Positions 24,732-33,033 of a DNA stretch of 64,000 nt are shown piece after piece. The DNA is from Catellatospora methionotrophica (GTDB taxonomy: Bacteria > Actinomycetota > Actinomycetes > Mycobacteriales > Micromonosporaceae). The stretch spans positions 1 to 64,000 of the forward strand of contig NZ_JAAOTJ010000021.1 in NCBI RefSeq assembly GCF_011297335.1, in the 5' to 3' direction. Made by a program: the position numbers and the translations under genes. Numbering within the stretch: the stretch's first letter is position 1; each line of letters opens with the position of its first letter. The notes below the pieces were generated by a model. It did no database searches, had not been told where the DNA came from, and saw only the letters and a program-made list of their open reading frames with translations.

Positions 24732-25622
24732 ATGAACGGGGATGCGATGCGGGGACGCCTGACGGCCGGCACGATGCTGGCCGCACTACTGATGAACGTG
24801 ACGCTGGCCGGGTGCGGCGCGGCGCTGCCGGACGGCGCGGACGGCCAGCTGGCCGACGACTGGGCGCCGGTGGCGGAGGTCAAGGCGGTGGTGCCGGAGG
24901 CCGGAACCTGCCTCGACACCCGGCCGACGCCGTCGGGGAGCAGCTGGGACAAGGCCGTGCCCTGCATCTCCTCGCACTACAGCGAGATCGCCCACGTCGG
25001 CACGTTCACCGGTGACACCGAGCCCAGCCCGGCGCAGCTGGCGGCCGCGTACGCCGAGTGCGACACCAGGAGCGCGGCGTATCTGGGCCGCCCGTGGTGG
25101 CAGGCGCGGTTGCAGGTGCACATCTCCATCCCGATGACGCGCGCCTGGGAGGGCGGGGCCCGCTGGTTCCGCTGCGACCTGGTCCAGGTCGAGTCGGCGA
25201 ACTGGGACGACACCTGGGTGGCCCGCACCGGCAGCCTCAAGGGCGCCGTCCCCGCGGACCTGCTCGTCAGCTGCGGCAGCGCCGTGGCCAAGGGCGAGTT
25301 CATCGACTCGATGACCGAGGTGCCCTGCGCCACGGCGCACAACTCCGAGTACATCGGCTTCTTCCGCGCGCCCCTGACCACGCCCTACCCGAAGTCCGAC
25401 CGGCAGTGGACCGCGCTGTACCGGCAGTGCAGCGAGCTGGCCGCCGGATACGTCGGGGTGAGCAAGACCCAGTGGTACAAGCTGCCGACGGTGGCCTGGC
25501 TCGCCTACCCCGAGGCGTGGGCGGCCGGGGACCGGCGGGTCCGGTGCACGGTGTACTTCGGCACCAAGAAGATCAAGAAGACGGTCAAGGGCAGCAAGGG
25601 CAACGGCGTGCCGTACTTCTGA
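24732..25622 (+). CDS. Septum-formation-family lipoprotein
   Basis: A 296-residue predicted lipoprotein: signal with lipobox LAGC (Cys at about residue 28), then two similar regions of about 110 residues, each holding a CLDT/LLVSCG start and a PC-(x)-SSHYSEIAHVGTF or PCATAHNSEYIGFF element. This repeated Cys/His pattern is that of the Septum_form family (PF13845) of actinomycetes, whose members are linked to septum formation but lack a known biochemical activity. Start at ATG MNGDAMRGRL; ATG five codons on is an alternative. A TACGCT box lies 11 bases upstream. Confidence 0.8.
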   Translation: MNGDAMRGRLTAGTMLAALLMNVTLAGCGAALPDGADGQLADDWAPVAEVKAVVPEAGTCLDTRPTPSGSSWDKAVPCISSHYSEIAHVGTFTGDTEPSPAQLAAAYAECDTRSAAYLGRPWWQARLQVHISIPMTRAWEGGARWFRCDLVQVESANWDDTWVARTGSLKGAVPADLLVSCGSAVAKGEFIDSMTEVPCATAHNSEYIGFFRAPLTTPYPKSDRQWTALYRQCSELAAGYVGVSKTQWYKLPTVAWLAYPEAWAAGDRRVRCTVYFGTKKIKKTVKGSKGNGVPYF

Positions 25623-25689
25623 GCCGCAACGCGCGTGATGTCAGCCACGGTCGGCGGCGGTCCCGGCCGTGGCCAGGGATGATCGTGGC

Positions 25690-26340
25690 ATGACTCCGGC
25701 GGCAGTGCTCTTCGACATGGACGGGACCCTGTTCGACAGCGAGCCGCTGTGGGACATCGCCATCGAGGAGCTCGCGCACCTGTACGGCGCGCAGGTCTCG
25801 GCCGAGGTCCGGCTGAACATGGTCGGCCGCTCCGTCGACGAGTCGATGGTGCTGTTCCACGACGGCATCGGCCAGCCCTGGCGCGACGCCGCGGCCAGCT
25901 CGGCATGGATCTACGACCGGGTCACCGGGCTGTTCGCCACGGACCTGGTGTGGCGGCCCGGCGCGCAGGAGCTGCTGCACGAGGTGCGGGCGGCGGGCCT
26001 GCCCACGGCCCTGGTGACCTCCACGAACCGGCGGGCGGTGGAGGTGGCGCTCGACACGCTCGGCAGGCACAACTTCGACGCCGTGGTCTGCGGCGACGAG
26101 GTCGCGTTCACCAAGCCGCACCCGGATCCGTACCTGCGGGCGGCGAAGCTGCTGAACGTCGAGCCCGCCGACTGCCTGGCCGTCGAGGACTCGCCCACCG
26201 GCGTGGCGAGCGCGCTGGCCGCGGGCACCCGCGTGATCGGCGTGCCCAACGCGGTGACCCTGAAGCCGATGACCGGCCTGACCCTGCTGCCCACCCTCGC
26301 GGGCGCCACCCTCGCCGCGCTGTCCGCCGCGACGGCCTGA
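25690..26340 (+). CDS. HAD-superfamily phosphatase (beta-phosphoglucomutase/GPH-like)
   Basis: A 216-residue HAD hydrolase with all four motifs: FDMDGTLFDSEP (nucleophile Asp at about residue 9), ALVTSTN, TKPHPDPY with the catalytic Lys, and AVEDSPTGVASALAAG. The helical cap between motifs I and II places it in the subfamily of phosphoglycolate phosphatases and sugar-phosphate phosphatases. Start ATG follows GATGAT at leaderless spacing. Substrate unknown. It is codirectional with the lipoprotein gene 67 bases upstream. Confidence 0.88.
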   Translation: MTPAAVLFDMDGTLFDSEPLWDIAIEELAHLYGAQVSAEVRLNMVGRSVDESMVLFHDGIGQPWRDAAASSAWIYDRVTGLFATDLVWRPGAQELLHEVRAAGLPTALVTSTNRRAVEVALDTLGRHNFDAVVCGDEVAFTKPHPDPYLRAAKLLNVEPADCLAVEDSPTGVASALAAGTRVIGVPNAVTLKPMTGLTLLPTLAGATLAALSAATA

Positions 26341-26475
26341 CACCCCGGGGCCGGTGGGCGCAGGGCGATCGGCGTGCCCGGAGGCGGCCGGGACCCTGGG
26401 TGAGACCCGACCATGCCGCGACGGCGGTGCTCGCGGGGCAGCCGGAAGCCGCCTTCCGTGGCAGATTGAGCGATC

Positions 26476-27099
26476 GTGAAGGACTGGTATGACTGGCATC
26501 AGCCGTACGCCGACCCCGCGTCACCCCTGTCGCGGCGGATGCGCCTGGTGCAGCGGCACATCGTCGACTGGCTGGACGAACGCCCGGAGCTGGAGCTGAC
26601 CGTGGTCAGCGCGTGCGCGGGCCAGGGGCGCGACCTGCTCGGCGTGCTGGCGGAGCGGCCCGACGCGGCCCGGGTGCGGGCGACGCTGATCGAGTACGAC
26701 CCCCGCAACGTCGCGGTGGCCCAGGCCGAGGCCGCCCGCCTCGGCGTCGCCGTCGAGGCCCGCTGCGCCGACGCCGGGCTGCTGGAGTCCTATGCCGACG
26801 CCGTCCCGGCCGACCTGGTGCTGTTCGCGGGGGTCTTCGGCAACATCGGCGACGAAGACGTGCGCCGCAGCGTCGCCGCGCTGCCCAGGCTGTGTGCCCC
26901 CGGCGCGACGGTGATCTGGACGCGGACCCGCCGCGCCCCCGACCTCACCCCGGCGATCCGGGCCTGGTTCGCCGAGGCCGGTTTCACCGAGACGGCCTTC
27001 CATGCCCCCGAAGACGTCGTGTTCACGGTCGGCGTGCACCGGCTGACCGCCGACCCGCGCCCGCTGGACCCGCCTGGCCGCCTGTTCAGCTTCACGTGA
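26476..27099 (+). CDS. SAM-dependent methyltransferase-like protein
   Basis: A 207-residue protein with a class I methyltransferase layout: motif I as VVSACAGQGRDLLG (about residues 37-50), an acidic residue ending strand 2 (ATLIEYDPRN), and a motif IV-like region ADLVLFAGVFGNI. The loop SACAGQGRD instead of the usual DxGxGxG is seen in a subfamily of uncharacterised actinobacterial proteins. GTG start. The upstream gap (26341-26475) shows no gene. Substrate unknown. Confidence 0.75.
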   Translation: MKDWYDWHQPYADPASPLSRRMRLVQRHIVDWLDERPELELTVVSACAGQGRDLLGVLAERPDAARVRATLIEYDPRNVAVAQAEAARLGVAVEARCADAGLLESYADAVPADLVLFAGVFGNIGDEDVRRSVAALPRLCAPGATVIWTRTRRAPDLTPAIRAWFAEAGFTETAFHAPEDVVFTVGVHRLTADPRPLDPPGRLFSFT

Positions 27100-27101
27100 G
27101 A

Positions 27102-27129
27102 CGGCCCGGCCCCCGAAGGGACCGGGCCG
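27102..27129. terminator. Bidirectional hairpin terminator
   Basis: CGGCCCGG and CCGGGCCG pair, extended inward by CCC/GGG, between the convergent methyltransferase-like and osmoprotectant-binding protein genes. Confidence 0.75.
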
Positions 27130-27148
27130 CCGGTGGTGGCTCGGTGGA

Positions 27149-28153
27149 TCAGCTGGTGGCGAGGCTGCCGTCGGACGAGAAGACCAGGCCGATGGTGGCC
27201 TTGCCGGTGGTCAGCGCGGTCTTGGTCTGCGGGCCGCCGGTGTCGGCCTGCTGGAACGAGCCGAACGTGATGCCGTAGGTCTTCTCCAGACCCAGCTGGC
27301 AGAACGAGCGCTCCGGGCACTCCGGCGGACCGGCGAGCACGGTGGCCTTGCCCGAGCACTTGGCCGCGAAGTCCGACAGCGTCTTGACCTGGTGCTGGTC
27401 GGCGAACGCCTTGGTCACCGCGTACGCGTTCTGGTCAGCGGCGGGCGACGGCGTGCCAACGGTCAGCCCGGCCTTGGTGGCCAGCTCCTTCAGGGCCGCC
27501 ACGGTGGCGTTGACGTCACCGCTGGCCTTGGCCGCGGCGTCCTTGCCGTTCTGCTTCTGGTTCAGGAACTCGGTGAGGGTCGCGGCGTACTCCGGGAACA
27601 CGGTCAGCTCACCGCGCTCCAGGGCGGCCTCGTACAGCTCGCGGTTGCCCGAGACCTGCACGGTGGCCTGGAAGCCCGCCGCGTTCAGGGCGATCTTGTA
27701 CAGCTCGGCGAGCGTCTTGCTCTCCGGGAAGTTCGCCGCGCCGACCACGACCGGGCCGGAGCCGCCGGACAGGCCGGAGGTCAGGCCCGCCTGCGCCGCG
27801 AACTCCTGCGCCGCGACCTCGGAGGTCTTGCGCTCGACCTCGACGGCCTTGTTCAGCGCGATCAGCTTCGGGGTGTCCAGCGCCGCGCCGACCTTGTCGA
27901 CCGCCGCCAGCAGCGCGGGGGTGGACCGCTTGGCGTTGGCGACCGCGATGACGTTGTCGGTGTTCTGCAGGTGCTTGTCGTCGTCGAGCACCACGAGCTG
28001 GTCGCCGGCGACCGGCGCGCAGCCCGCGCCCGAGGCGGTGGCCGGGGCCTCCGTGCCCGAGGAGCCTGCCTGCCCGCAGCCGGTCAGCGCGAACGCCGCC
28101 GCGGTGACACCGGCCAGCAGGAGGACGGACGCCCTCCGGGTGTGCGTTGCCAT
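27149..28153 (-). CDS. Osmoprotectant ABC transporter substrate-binding lipoprotein (ProX/OpuBC-like)
   Basis: A 334-residue lipoprotein (lipobox LTGC near residue 27) of the OpuAC family that binds quaternary ammonium compounds such as glycine betaine or choline. Signature stretches are VVVGAANFPESKTLAELYKI, FPEYAATLTEFL and LAGPPECPERSFCQLGLEKT. An N-terminal region of about 110 residues carries VVLDDDKHLQNTDNVI, a segment usually placed at the C-terminus in relatives, so the two lobes may be circularly permuted; this is my reading. The permeases lie 600 bases upstream on the same strand and the ATPase is divergent. Confidence 0.88.
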   Translation of the reverse strand: MATHTRRASVLLLAGVTAAAFALTGCGQAGSSGTEAPATASGAGCAPVAGDQLVVLDDDKHLQNTDNVIAVANAKRSTPALLAAVDKVGAALDTPKLIALNKAVEVERKTSEVAAQEFAAQAGLTSGLSGGSGPVVVGAANFPESKTLAELYKIALNAAGFQATVQVSGNRELYEAALERGELTVFPEYAATLTEFLNQKQNGKDAAAKASGDVNATVAALKELATKAGLTVGTPSPAADQNAYAVTKAFADQHQVKTLSDFAAKCSGKATVLAGPPECPERSFCQLGLEKTYGITFGSFQQADTGGPQTKTALTTGKATIGLVFSSDGSLATS

Positions 28154-28347
28154 ATTCAGCCTTCCGTCGAATGCACTGCGAAATGAGGTGCAAAGGTCTT
28201 TCTTACCGCGTACCTGAGACATCCTTGCGATGAATTCATGAACCGTGCTCGGTCTACCCGTGCCCGACAATTCGCAAACCGTTCACATATGCAGGTCAAC
28301 GGCGGTCGTATGCAGCGGAGAGTGATCGACGTCATACTCAGCGCACC

Positions 28348-28353
28348 TAAGCT
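28348..28353 (+). promoter_or_regulatory. -10 box TAAGCT of a leaderless promoter (HAD gene)
   Basis: TAAGCT, seven bases, then GTG; TCGACG lies 16 bases upstream of it as a possible -35. The rest of the 28154-28360 gap is AT-rich for this genome and should also hold the promoter for the binding-protein gene. Confidence 0.55.
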
Positions 28354-28360
28354 GGTGCCC

Positions 28361-28762
28361 GTGACGACACTGCTGCTCGACGTGGACGGGGTCCTGCTCG
28401 TGCCCGCGGGCAGCCTCACGCCCAACGAGGAGCTGCTGGCCGTGCTGCCCCGGCTCACCGTCACCGGGATCTACCTGGTCACCAACCAGCACCCGCGGCG
28501 TGCGGCCGTGATCCGCGAGCTGCTGGGCGGGCGGCCGGGCATCAGCGGGGTGCTCATCTCGTACGAGATAGGTTTCCTCAAGCCCGAACGGGCGTTTTTC
28601 GCCCGCGCCCTGATCGAGATCGGGCGTACGCCGCAGGAGTGCCTGTTCGTCGACGACAAGCCGGTCTACGTCGCGGGCGGCGTGGCCGCCGGGATCGACA
28701 GCGTGCTGTTCCACGACAACGCGCGGCTGTTCGCCCTGCTGCGCGAGCGCGGCCTGCTCTGA
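28361..28762 (+). CDS. Small HAD-like hydrolase
   Basis: A 133-residue HAD-fold protein: LLLDVDGVLLVP (motif I), YLVTNQHPRR (motif II), FLKPERAFF (motif III Lys) and CLFVDDKPVYVAGGVAAG (motif IV). The cap is missing, making it a short capless member. The GTG start has a leaderless -10 upstream. It lies inside the osmoprotectant transporter region, between binding-protein and permease genes but on the opposite strand, so a functional link is not evident. Its end is only six bases from the convergent permease stop. Confidence 0.8.
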   Translation: MTTLLLDVDGVLLVPAGSLTPNEELLAVLPRLTVTGIYLVTNQHPRRAAVIRELLGGRPGISGVLISYEIGFLKPERAFFARALIEIGRTPQECLFVDDKPVYVAGGVAAGIDSVLFHDNARLFALLRERGLL

Positions 28763-28768
28763 GGCGGG

Positions 28769-29494
28769 TCAGGACCGGGCGGGCAGCGCGTCGGCGGCCG
28801 ACGCCGGGGGACGGTGCTTGACGCGGCGCAGCGACTTGGGCAGCAGCGCCCGCTCGACCAGCGCCAGAATGCCCTCCACGGCCAGGCAGAGCAGCGCCAC
28901 CAGCGCGCCGCCGGCCAGCACCTGCCCGCCGCCCGAGGCCAGACCCAGCCCGAAGCCCTTGCTGATGATCATGCCGAGGCCGCCCCCGTTGACGTACGCG
29001 GCCAGCGTCGCCGTCGCCACCACCTGCACGGCGGCGACCCGGAACCCGTTGGCCAGGTACGGCACCGCCAGCGGCAGTTCGACCTTGCGCAGCAGTTGCC
29101 AGGCGGACAGGCCCATGCCCCGGCCCGCGTCGCGCACCTCCGGATCGACCTCGCGCACACCCAGATAGGCGTTGGCCAGCAGCGGCGGGATCGCGAACAG
29201 CGACAGGGCCAGGATGATCGCGGGCGCGCCGAAGCCGATCGCGGTCAGCGGGAAGATGGTGAGCAGCGCCACGGTCGGCACGGCGCGGCTGAGGTTGGTC
29301 ACCGTCACCACGGCCGGACCGCCCCGGCCGACGTGCCCCATCCACACGCCCAGCGGCCAGGCGACCGCGCAGCCCAGCGCCACCGCCGCCGCGGAGATCC
29401 ACAGGTGCTCGCCCAGGCGCGCGAAGATGCCGTCAGGGTTGGTCCAGTTCAGCGGATCGTTCAGCCAGACGATCGCGTCGTCGATCACACTCAT
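28769..29494 (-). CDS. Osmoprotectant ABC transporter permease 2 (OpuBD/ProW-like)
   Basis: A 241-residue permease with about six transmembrane helices; the ATPase-contact region reads VDPEVRDAGRGMGLSAWQLL, close to the OpuB/ProW form. The ending RRVKHRPPASAADALPARS is a hydrophilic tail. Its ATG overlaps the TGA of a 24-codon ORF, which in turn overlaps the stop of the first permease, so the three frames are translationally chained. Role: channel subunit for import of glycine betaine, choline or related compatible solutes. Confidence 0.88.
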   Translation of the reverse strand: MSVIDDAIVWLNDPLNWTNPDGIFARLGEHLWISAAAVALGCAVAWPLGVWMGHVGRGGPAVVTVTNLSRAVPTVALLTIFPLTAIGFGAPAIILALSLFAIPPLLANAYLGVREVDPEVRDAGRGMGLSAWQLLRKVELPLAVPYLANGFRVAAVQVVATATLAAYVNGGGLGMIISKGFGLGLASGGGQVLAGGALVALLCLAVEGILALVERALLPKSLRRVKHRPPASAADALPARS

Positions 29495-29565
29495 GCCGCC
29501 TCCTCGCTGCGCTCGTCGGCGGCATGGACGATGGGTTCATGATTCGCTCGCCGGTGCTCGCTCAT
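29491..29565 (-). CDS. 24-codon ORF bridging two permease genes
   Basis: The frame begins with ATG overlapping the first permease stop (ATGA) and ends with TGA overlapping the next permease start (ATGA). The peptide, MSEHRRANHEPIVHAADERS plus EEAA, is very hydrophilic. Its DNA is rich in GAGCGCAGCGAG-type sequence of the sort often seen in dispersed repeats of this family. It may be a coupling leader formed by a repeat insertion and not a functional peptide. Confidence 0.4.
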   Translation of the reverse strand: MSEHRRANHEPIVHAADERSEEAA

Positions 29566-30275
29566 GCCGACCTCCGCCGGGTCCAGGGCATGATGACGCG
29601 GCCCACGGCGAGCAGGATCAGGTCCAGCACCAGGGCCAGCGCGACGCACAGCAGGGTCGCCGTCATGATCTGCGGGCGGTAGTAGTTGCTGGCGAAGCCG
29701 CCGATGATCAGCTCGCCGAGGCCGCCCCACCCGGCCAGCTCGCCGACGGTGACCAGCGCCACCGTGGAGACCGTCGCGATCCGCAGGCCGGTCATGATGC
29801 CGGGCAGCGCCAGCGGCAGCTCGATGCGCCACAGCATCGCCCGCCTGCCGTAGCCCATGCCGCGGGCGCTGTCGAGCACGTCGGCGGGCACCTGGCGCAG
29901 CGCGGTCAGCGTGTTGCGCACGATGGTCAGCAGCGCGTACATCGTCAGTCCGATCAGCACCGTGGTCGGCGCGACGATCCCGGTGAACGGCGCGAGGAAC
30001 GCGAACAGCGCCAGCGAGGGAATGGTGTAGAGCACACCCGTGAAGCCCAGGATCGGCCCGGACAACGAGCCCACCCGGTATGCCAGGATCGCCAGCGGGA
30101 TCGCGATCACCGTCGCGAGCGACACAGCGACTATCGTCAGGAAGAGGTGTTCGCGCAGCGCGGCGAGCAGGGTGTCGGTGTTCTGGCTGACGTAGCTCCA
30201 GGAGAACCAGGGGTTACGCGGATCGTCGCCCGGTGCGCCGAGGCCGAGCACGGCGACGTGGACCATGGAGGGCAT
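29562..30275 (-). CDS. Osmoprotectant ABC transporter permease 1 (OpuBB/ProW-like)
   Basis: A 237-residue permease with about six helices, a short periplasmic N-terminal part (NPWFSWSYVSQNTDTLLAAL) and the coupling loop LRQVPADVLDSARGMGYGRR. It pairs with permease 2 to form the channel. Its ATG lies two bases from the GTG of the divergent ATPase gene, so the promoters of both genes must overlap the partner's coding start. ATG at 30266 is an alternative that leaves 11 bases. Confidence 0.88.
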   Translation of the reverse strand: MPSMVHVAVLGLGAPGDDPRNPWFSWSYVSQNTDTLLAALREHLFLTIVAVSLATVIAIPLAILAYRVGSLSGPILGFTGVLYTIPSLALFAFLAPFTGIVAPTTVLIGLTMYALLTIVRNTLTALRQVPADVLDSARGMGYGRRAMLWRIELPLALPGIMTGLRIATVSTVALVTVGELAGWGGLGELIIGGFASNYYRPQIMTATLLCVALALVLDLILLAVGRVIMPWTRRRSA

Positions 30276-30277
30276 AC

Positions 30278-31252
30278 GTGAACCGTACCGCTGCGGTGTC
30301 GATCAGGCTCGACGGCGTGCGTAAGCAGTACGACGACGGCACCGTCGCCGTCCGCGACCTGAGTCTGGAGCTGCCCGCGGGCGAGCTGACCGTGCTGGTC
30401 GGGCCGTCCGGCTGCGGCAAGTCGACGATCCTGCGAATGGTCAACCGGCTGATCGAGCCGTCGGGCGGGCGCATGTGGCTCGGCGACGACGAGATCACCG
30501 CGGTCGACCCGATCGCGCTGCGGCGGCGCATCGGCTACGTCATCCAGAATGTGGGCCTGTTCCCGCACCAGACCGTACGCGACAACGTCGGCACCGTGCC
30601 CCGGCTGCTCGGCTGGCCGAAGGCGCAGGTCACCGAGCGCACCGCGGAACTGCTCGACCTGGTCGGCCTCGACCCGGCCCGCTACGGCGACCGCTACCCG
30701 AACGAGCTGTCCGGCGGGCAGCGCCAGCGTGTCGGGGTGGCCCGCGCGCTGGCCGCCGACCCGGTGGTGCTGCTGATGGACGAGCCGTTCTCGGCCGTCG
30801 ACCCGATCGTGCGCGGGCGACTGCAGGACGAGTTCCTGCGGTTGCAGCAGACGGTCCGCAAGACCATCGTGTTCGTCACCCACGACGTGGACGAGGCCGT
30901 ACGCCTCGGCGACCGGATCGCGGTGCTGTCCGAGGGCGGCAAGCTGGAGCAGTTCGCGCCCCCCGCCGAGCTGCTGGCCAAGCCCGCGAACACGTTCGTC
31001 GCCGAGTTCGTCGGTGCGGACCGCGGCATCAAGCTGCTCGCGGTGACCCCGATCCCGCGCGACGGCCTGCGCCCGCTGCCCGACGGCGACTTCCAGGGCC
31101 AGGAGGCCCCGTCGGTGCCGGTCGAGGGCTCGCTGCGCGACGCGCTCGCCGCGATCCTGGAGGGCGACACCGGCTGGGTCGTGGTCCGCGACGGCCTCGA
31201 CCCCCTCGGCATCCTCACCCCCGAGGACGTCTACGCCCTCCTCCGCCGCTGA
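30278..31252 (+). CDS. Osmoprotectant ABC transporter ATPase (OpuBA/ProV-like)
   Basis: A 324-residue ATPase: Walker A GPSGCGKST, Q-loop VIQNVGLFPHQT, signature LSGGQRQRVG, Walker B VVLLMDEPFSAVDPI, H-loop FVTHDVDEA. The C-terminal 85 residues contain a shortened CBS-like regulatory region (SLRDALAAILEGDTGWVVV). It powers the two divergent permeases. GTG is chosen because GGAGG lies seven bases before it, giving VNRTAAVSIRLDGVRKQYDD. Confidence 0.9.
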   Translation: MNRTAAVSIRLDGVRKQYDDGTVAVRDLSLELPAGELTVLVGPSGCGKSTILRMVNRLIEPSGGRMWLGDDEITAVDPIALRRRIGYVIQNVGLFPHQTVRDNVGTVPRLLGWPKAQVTERTAELLDLVGLDPARYGDRYPNELSGGQRQRVGVARALAADPVVLLMDEPFSAVDPIVRGRLQDEFLRLQQTVRKTIVFVTHDVDEAVRLGDRIAVLSEGGKLEQFAPPAELLAKPANTFVAEFVGADRGIKLLAVTPIPRDGLRPLPDGDFQGQEAPSVPVEGSLRDALAAILEGDTGWVVVRDGLDPLGILTPEDVYALLRR

Positions 31253-31281
31253 CCCACCCCACCCACCCCACCCCGTTATGC

Positions 31282-31346
31282 ATAGACGTTGGCCTATCTG
31301 GATGACTTTTTGATGATCGAAGTCATCCAAATAGGCCAACGTCTAT
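31282..31346. repeat. Long palindrome, family C copy 2
   Basis: Outer arm ATAGACGTTGGCCTATCTGG with GATGACTT continuing inward; the right arm is its complement with one difference, giving about 31-bp arms. It lies between the convergent osmoprotectant ATPase and monooxygenase genes. The outer arms match copy 1 at 4488, the inner stem does not, and this copy is far more symmetrical. Confidence 0.92.
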
Positions 31347-31397
31347 AAAGGCCGGGGCCGTGGCCGGGGTCGGGGCGGGGGCGGGCGCGGCGGGTGG

Positions 31398-32975
31398 TCA
31401 TGGTGTTCTCGGGGGGCCGAACCAGGTGGTGAGGGCGGACGGGAGGCCGGCGGGGTCGGGGGCGGCCCAGGCGACGTAGCCGTCGGGGCGGATGAGCAGG
31501 GCCGGGGGAGTGCCGGGGTCGCGGGGAGTCGCGCGGATCACGTCGACGCGGTCGCGCCAGGGGGCCGCCGCCTCGGCCAGGGCCGGGTCGCCGGTGAGGT
31601 CCAGCAGGAGCGGGCGGGCGGTGCGCTGCAGCGCGGCGAGCCGGATACGGCGGCTTTCGTGAGTCAGCCGCAGGTCGGGCGCCATCCGGCCGAGCATCGG
31701 GTGGCCGGCTCCCGTCGGGTACGGCAGATCCAGGCCCGCGACGGCCTCGGCGACCTCGCGCAGGAACCCGGGTTCGCGCAGGCGCTGCGCGTAGCGCTCC
31801 CGCCGGGCGGTCACCTCGTCGCCGGGTGCCATCAGCTCGGCCTGCTCGGCGGTGCGGTCCAGGGCCCGGCGGGCCTGCGGCACCCGCTCGGCGGCGTAGG
31901 TGTCGAGCAGCGTGTCCGGGGCTGCCCCGCGCGCCACCAGGGACAGCTTCCAGGCCAGGTTGACCGCGTCCTGCAGGCCCAGGTTGAGATGGGAGCCGCC
32001 GAAGCCGGCGAACACGTGCGCGGCGTCGCCGGCCACGAAGACCCGGCCCATCCGGTACGGGTCGGCGAGCCGGTTGTTGCGGTCGGTGAGCCGCCGCAGG
32101 ATCCACGGGCGGCCGTCGGCGGGCGGCGGCTCGACCGGCACGTCCGCGCCGACCACCCGGGACAGGCTCGCCTGTGCCTCGTCGACCGTCATCGGTGCCT
32201 GCTCGGCGGGCGCGTCCCACTCGTGGGTGCTCAGCACGTGCACGCCGGGGATGAACGAGGCGAACGAGAACGCCCCGTGCGGCGTACGGTGCAGATGGTA
32301 GGGCCGGTAGCTCGTGCCGTCGGCGGCGCGCAGCGCTCCCGAGGACGTCAGCGCGGCGCGGGGCAGCACCACGTGGGCCATCCGGATGACTACCTCGCGG
32401 CTGGTCTCGCCGGGAAAGCCGATCCCCGCCGCCTTGCGTACGGCGCTGTGCGAGCCGTCGCAGCCGACGAGGTAGGCCGCGCGCAGCCGGTAGCCGCCGT
32501 CCGGGCCGTCGACCTCGACGGTCACGCCGTCGCCGTCCTGGGTAAGGCCGGTGAACGTGTGACCCCGCCTGATCTCCGCGCCCAGAGCAAGCGCGTGCTG
32601 CTCGAACACCTCCTCCATCCGCCGCTGCGGCACCGCGAGCACGTGCACCGGGTTCGCGTCGCGCAGGCGGCGCAGGTCGAGCCGGAACCCGGCGTGCGAG
32701 AACCCGCGGACGGGCCGGGGCCGTGTGCCGTACGCCCCGGTGAACCAGCGCTGGAGCAGGGCCTTCGGGCCGCTGCCGTGGCGGGCCAGGGTCCGGTAGA
32801 GCCCGCGCCGGTACAGCACCGTCACGACCTGGCCGACCAGCCCGTTGGCGCGTGGCACCGGGTCGGGCTCGGTGCGGCGCTCCAGCACCACCACGCGTGC
32901 CCCGGCCAGGCGGAGCTCGGCGGCGAGCAGCAGCCCGGTCGGGCCGCCCCCGGATATCACCACGTCGGCGTCCAT
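31398..32975 (-). CDS. FAD-dependent aromatic-compound monooxygenase (PheA/TfdB, rifampicin-monooxygenase type)
   Basis: A 525-residue group A flavoprotein hydroxylase. FAD-binding GxGxxG is GGGPTGLLLAAELRLAG (about residues 8-24); the DG motif is YLVGCDGSHSAVRK; the second FAD motif is GRVFVAGDAAHVFAGFGG. A thioredoxin-like C-terminal domain of about 120 residues is present, as in phenol hydroxylases and Rox enzymes that inactivate rifampicin. The start ATG follows GGGGAGG and lies downstream of the promoter described below, so the longer frame from 33017 is rejected. It probably hydroxylates an aromatic drug or polyketide. Confidence 0.9.
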   Translation of the reverse strand: MDADVVISGGGPTGLLLAAELRLAGARVVVLERRTEPDPVPRANGLVGQVVTVLYRRGLYRTLARHGSGPKALLQRWFTGAYGTRPRPVRGFSHAGFRLDLRRLRDANPVHVLAVPQRRMEEVFEQHALALGAEIRRGHTFTGLTQDGDGVTVEVDGPDGGYRLRAAYLVGCDGSHSAVRKAAGIGFPGETSREVVIRMAHVVLPRAALTSSGALRAADGTSYRPYHLHRTPHGAFSFASFIPGVHVLSTHEWDAPAEQAPMTVDEAQASLSRVVGADVPVEPPPADGRPWILRRLTDRNNRLADPYRMGRVFVAGDAAHVFAGFGGSHLNLGLQDAVNLAWKLSLVARGAAPDTLLDTYAAERVPQARRALDRTAEQAELMAPGDEVTARRERYAQRLREPGFLREVAEAVAGLDLPYPTGAGHPMLGRMAPDLRLTHESRRIRLAALQRTARPLLLDLTGDPALAEAAAPWRDRVDVIRATPRDPGTPPALLIRPDGYVAWAAPDPAGLPSALTTWFGPPRTP

Positions 32976-32999
32976 CGCCGCCTCCCCTCGATCGATGCT

Positions 33000-33015
33000 G
33001 TCAACCGTAGTTGAC
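33000..33015. promoter_or_regulatory. Operator 2 in the monooxygenase promoter
   Basis: GTCAACCGTAGTTGAC: perfect six-base arms GTCAAC/GTTGAC. On the coding strand its centre forms the -10 TACGGT. Confidence 0.7.
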
Positions 33016-33033
33016 ACGATCGGAGGTCGTCAA
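33004..33033 (-). promoter_or_regulatory. Monooxygenase promoter (TTGACG, 18 bases, TACGGT)
   Basis: On the minus strand, -35 TTGACG is at 33033-33028 and -10 TACGGT at 33009-33004. Both hexamers fall inside the twin palindromic operators, so a repressor on either site would block RNA polymerase. The predicted start near 32997 gives a leader of about 20 bases with a ribosome site. Confidence 0.65.

Noticed and set aside
32976-33017. Longer start for the monooxygenase
   Set aside because: It would lie upstream of the predicted transcription start and within the operator region; the ribosome site fits the ATG at 32975.
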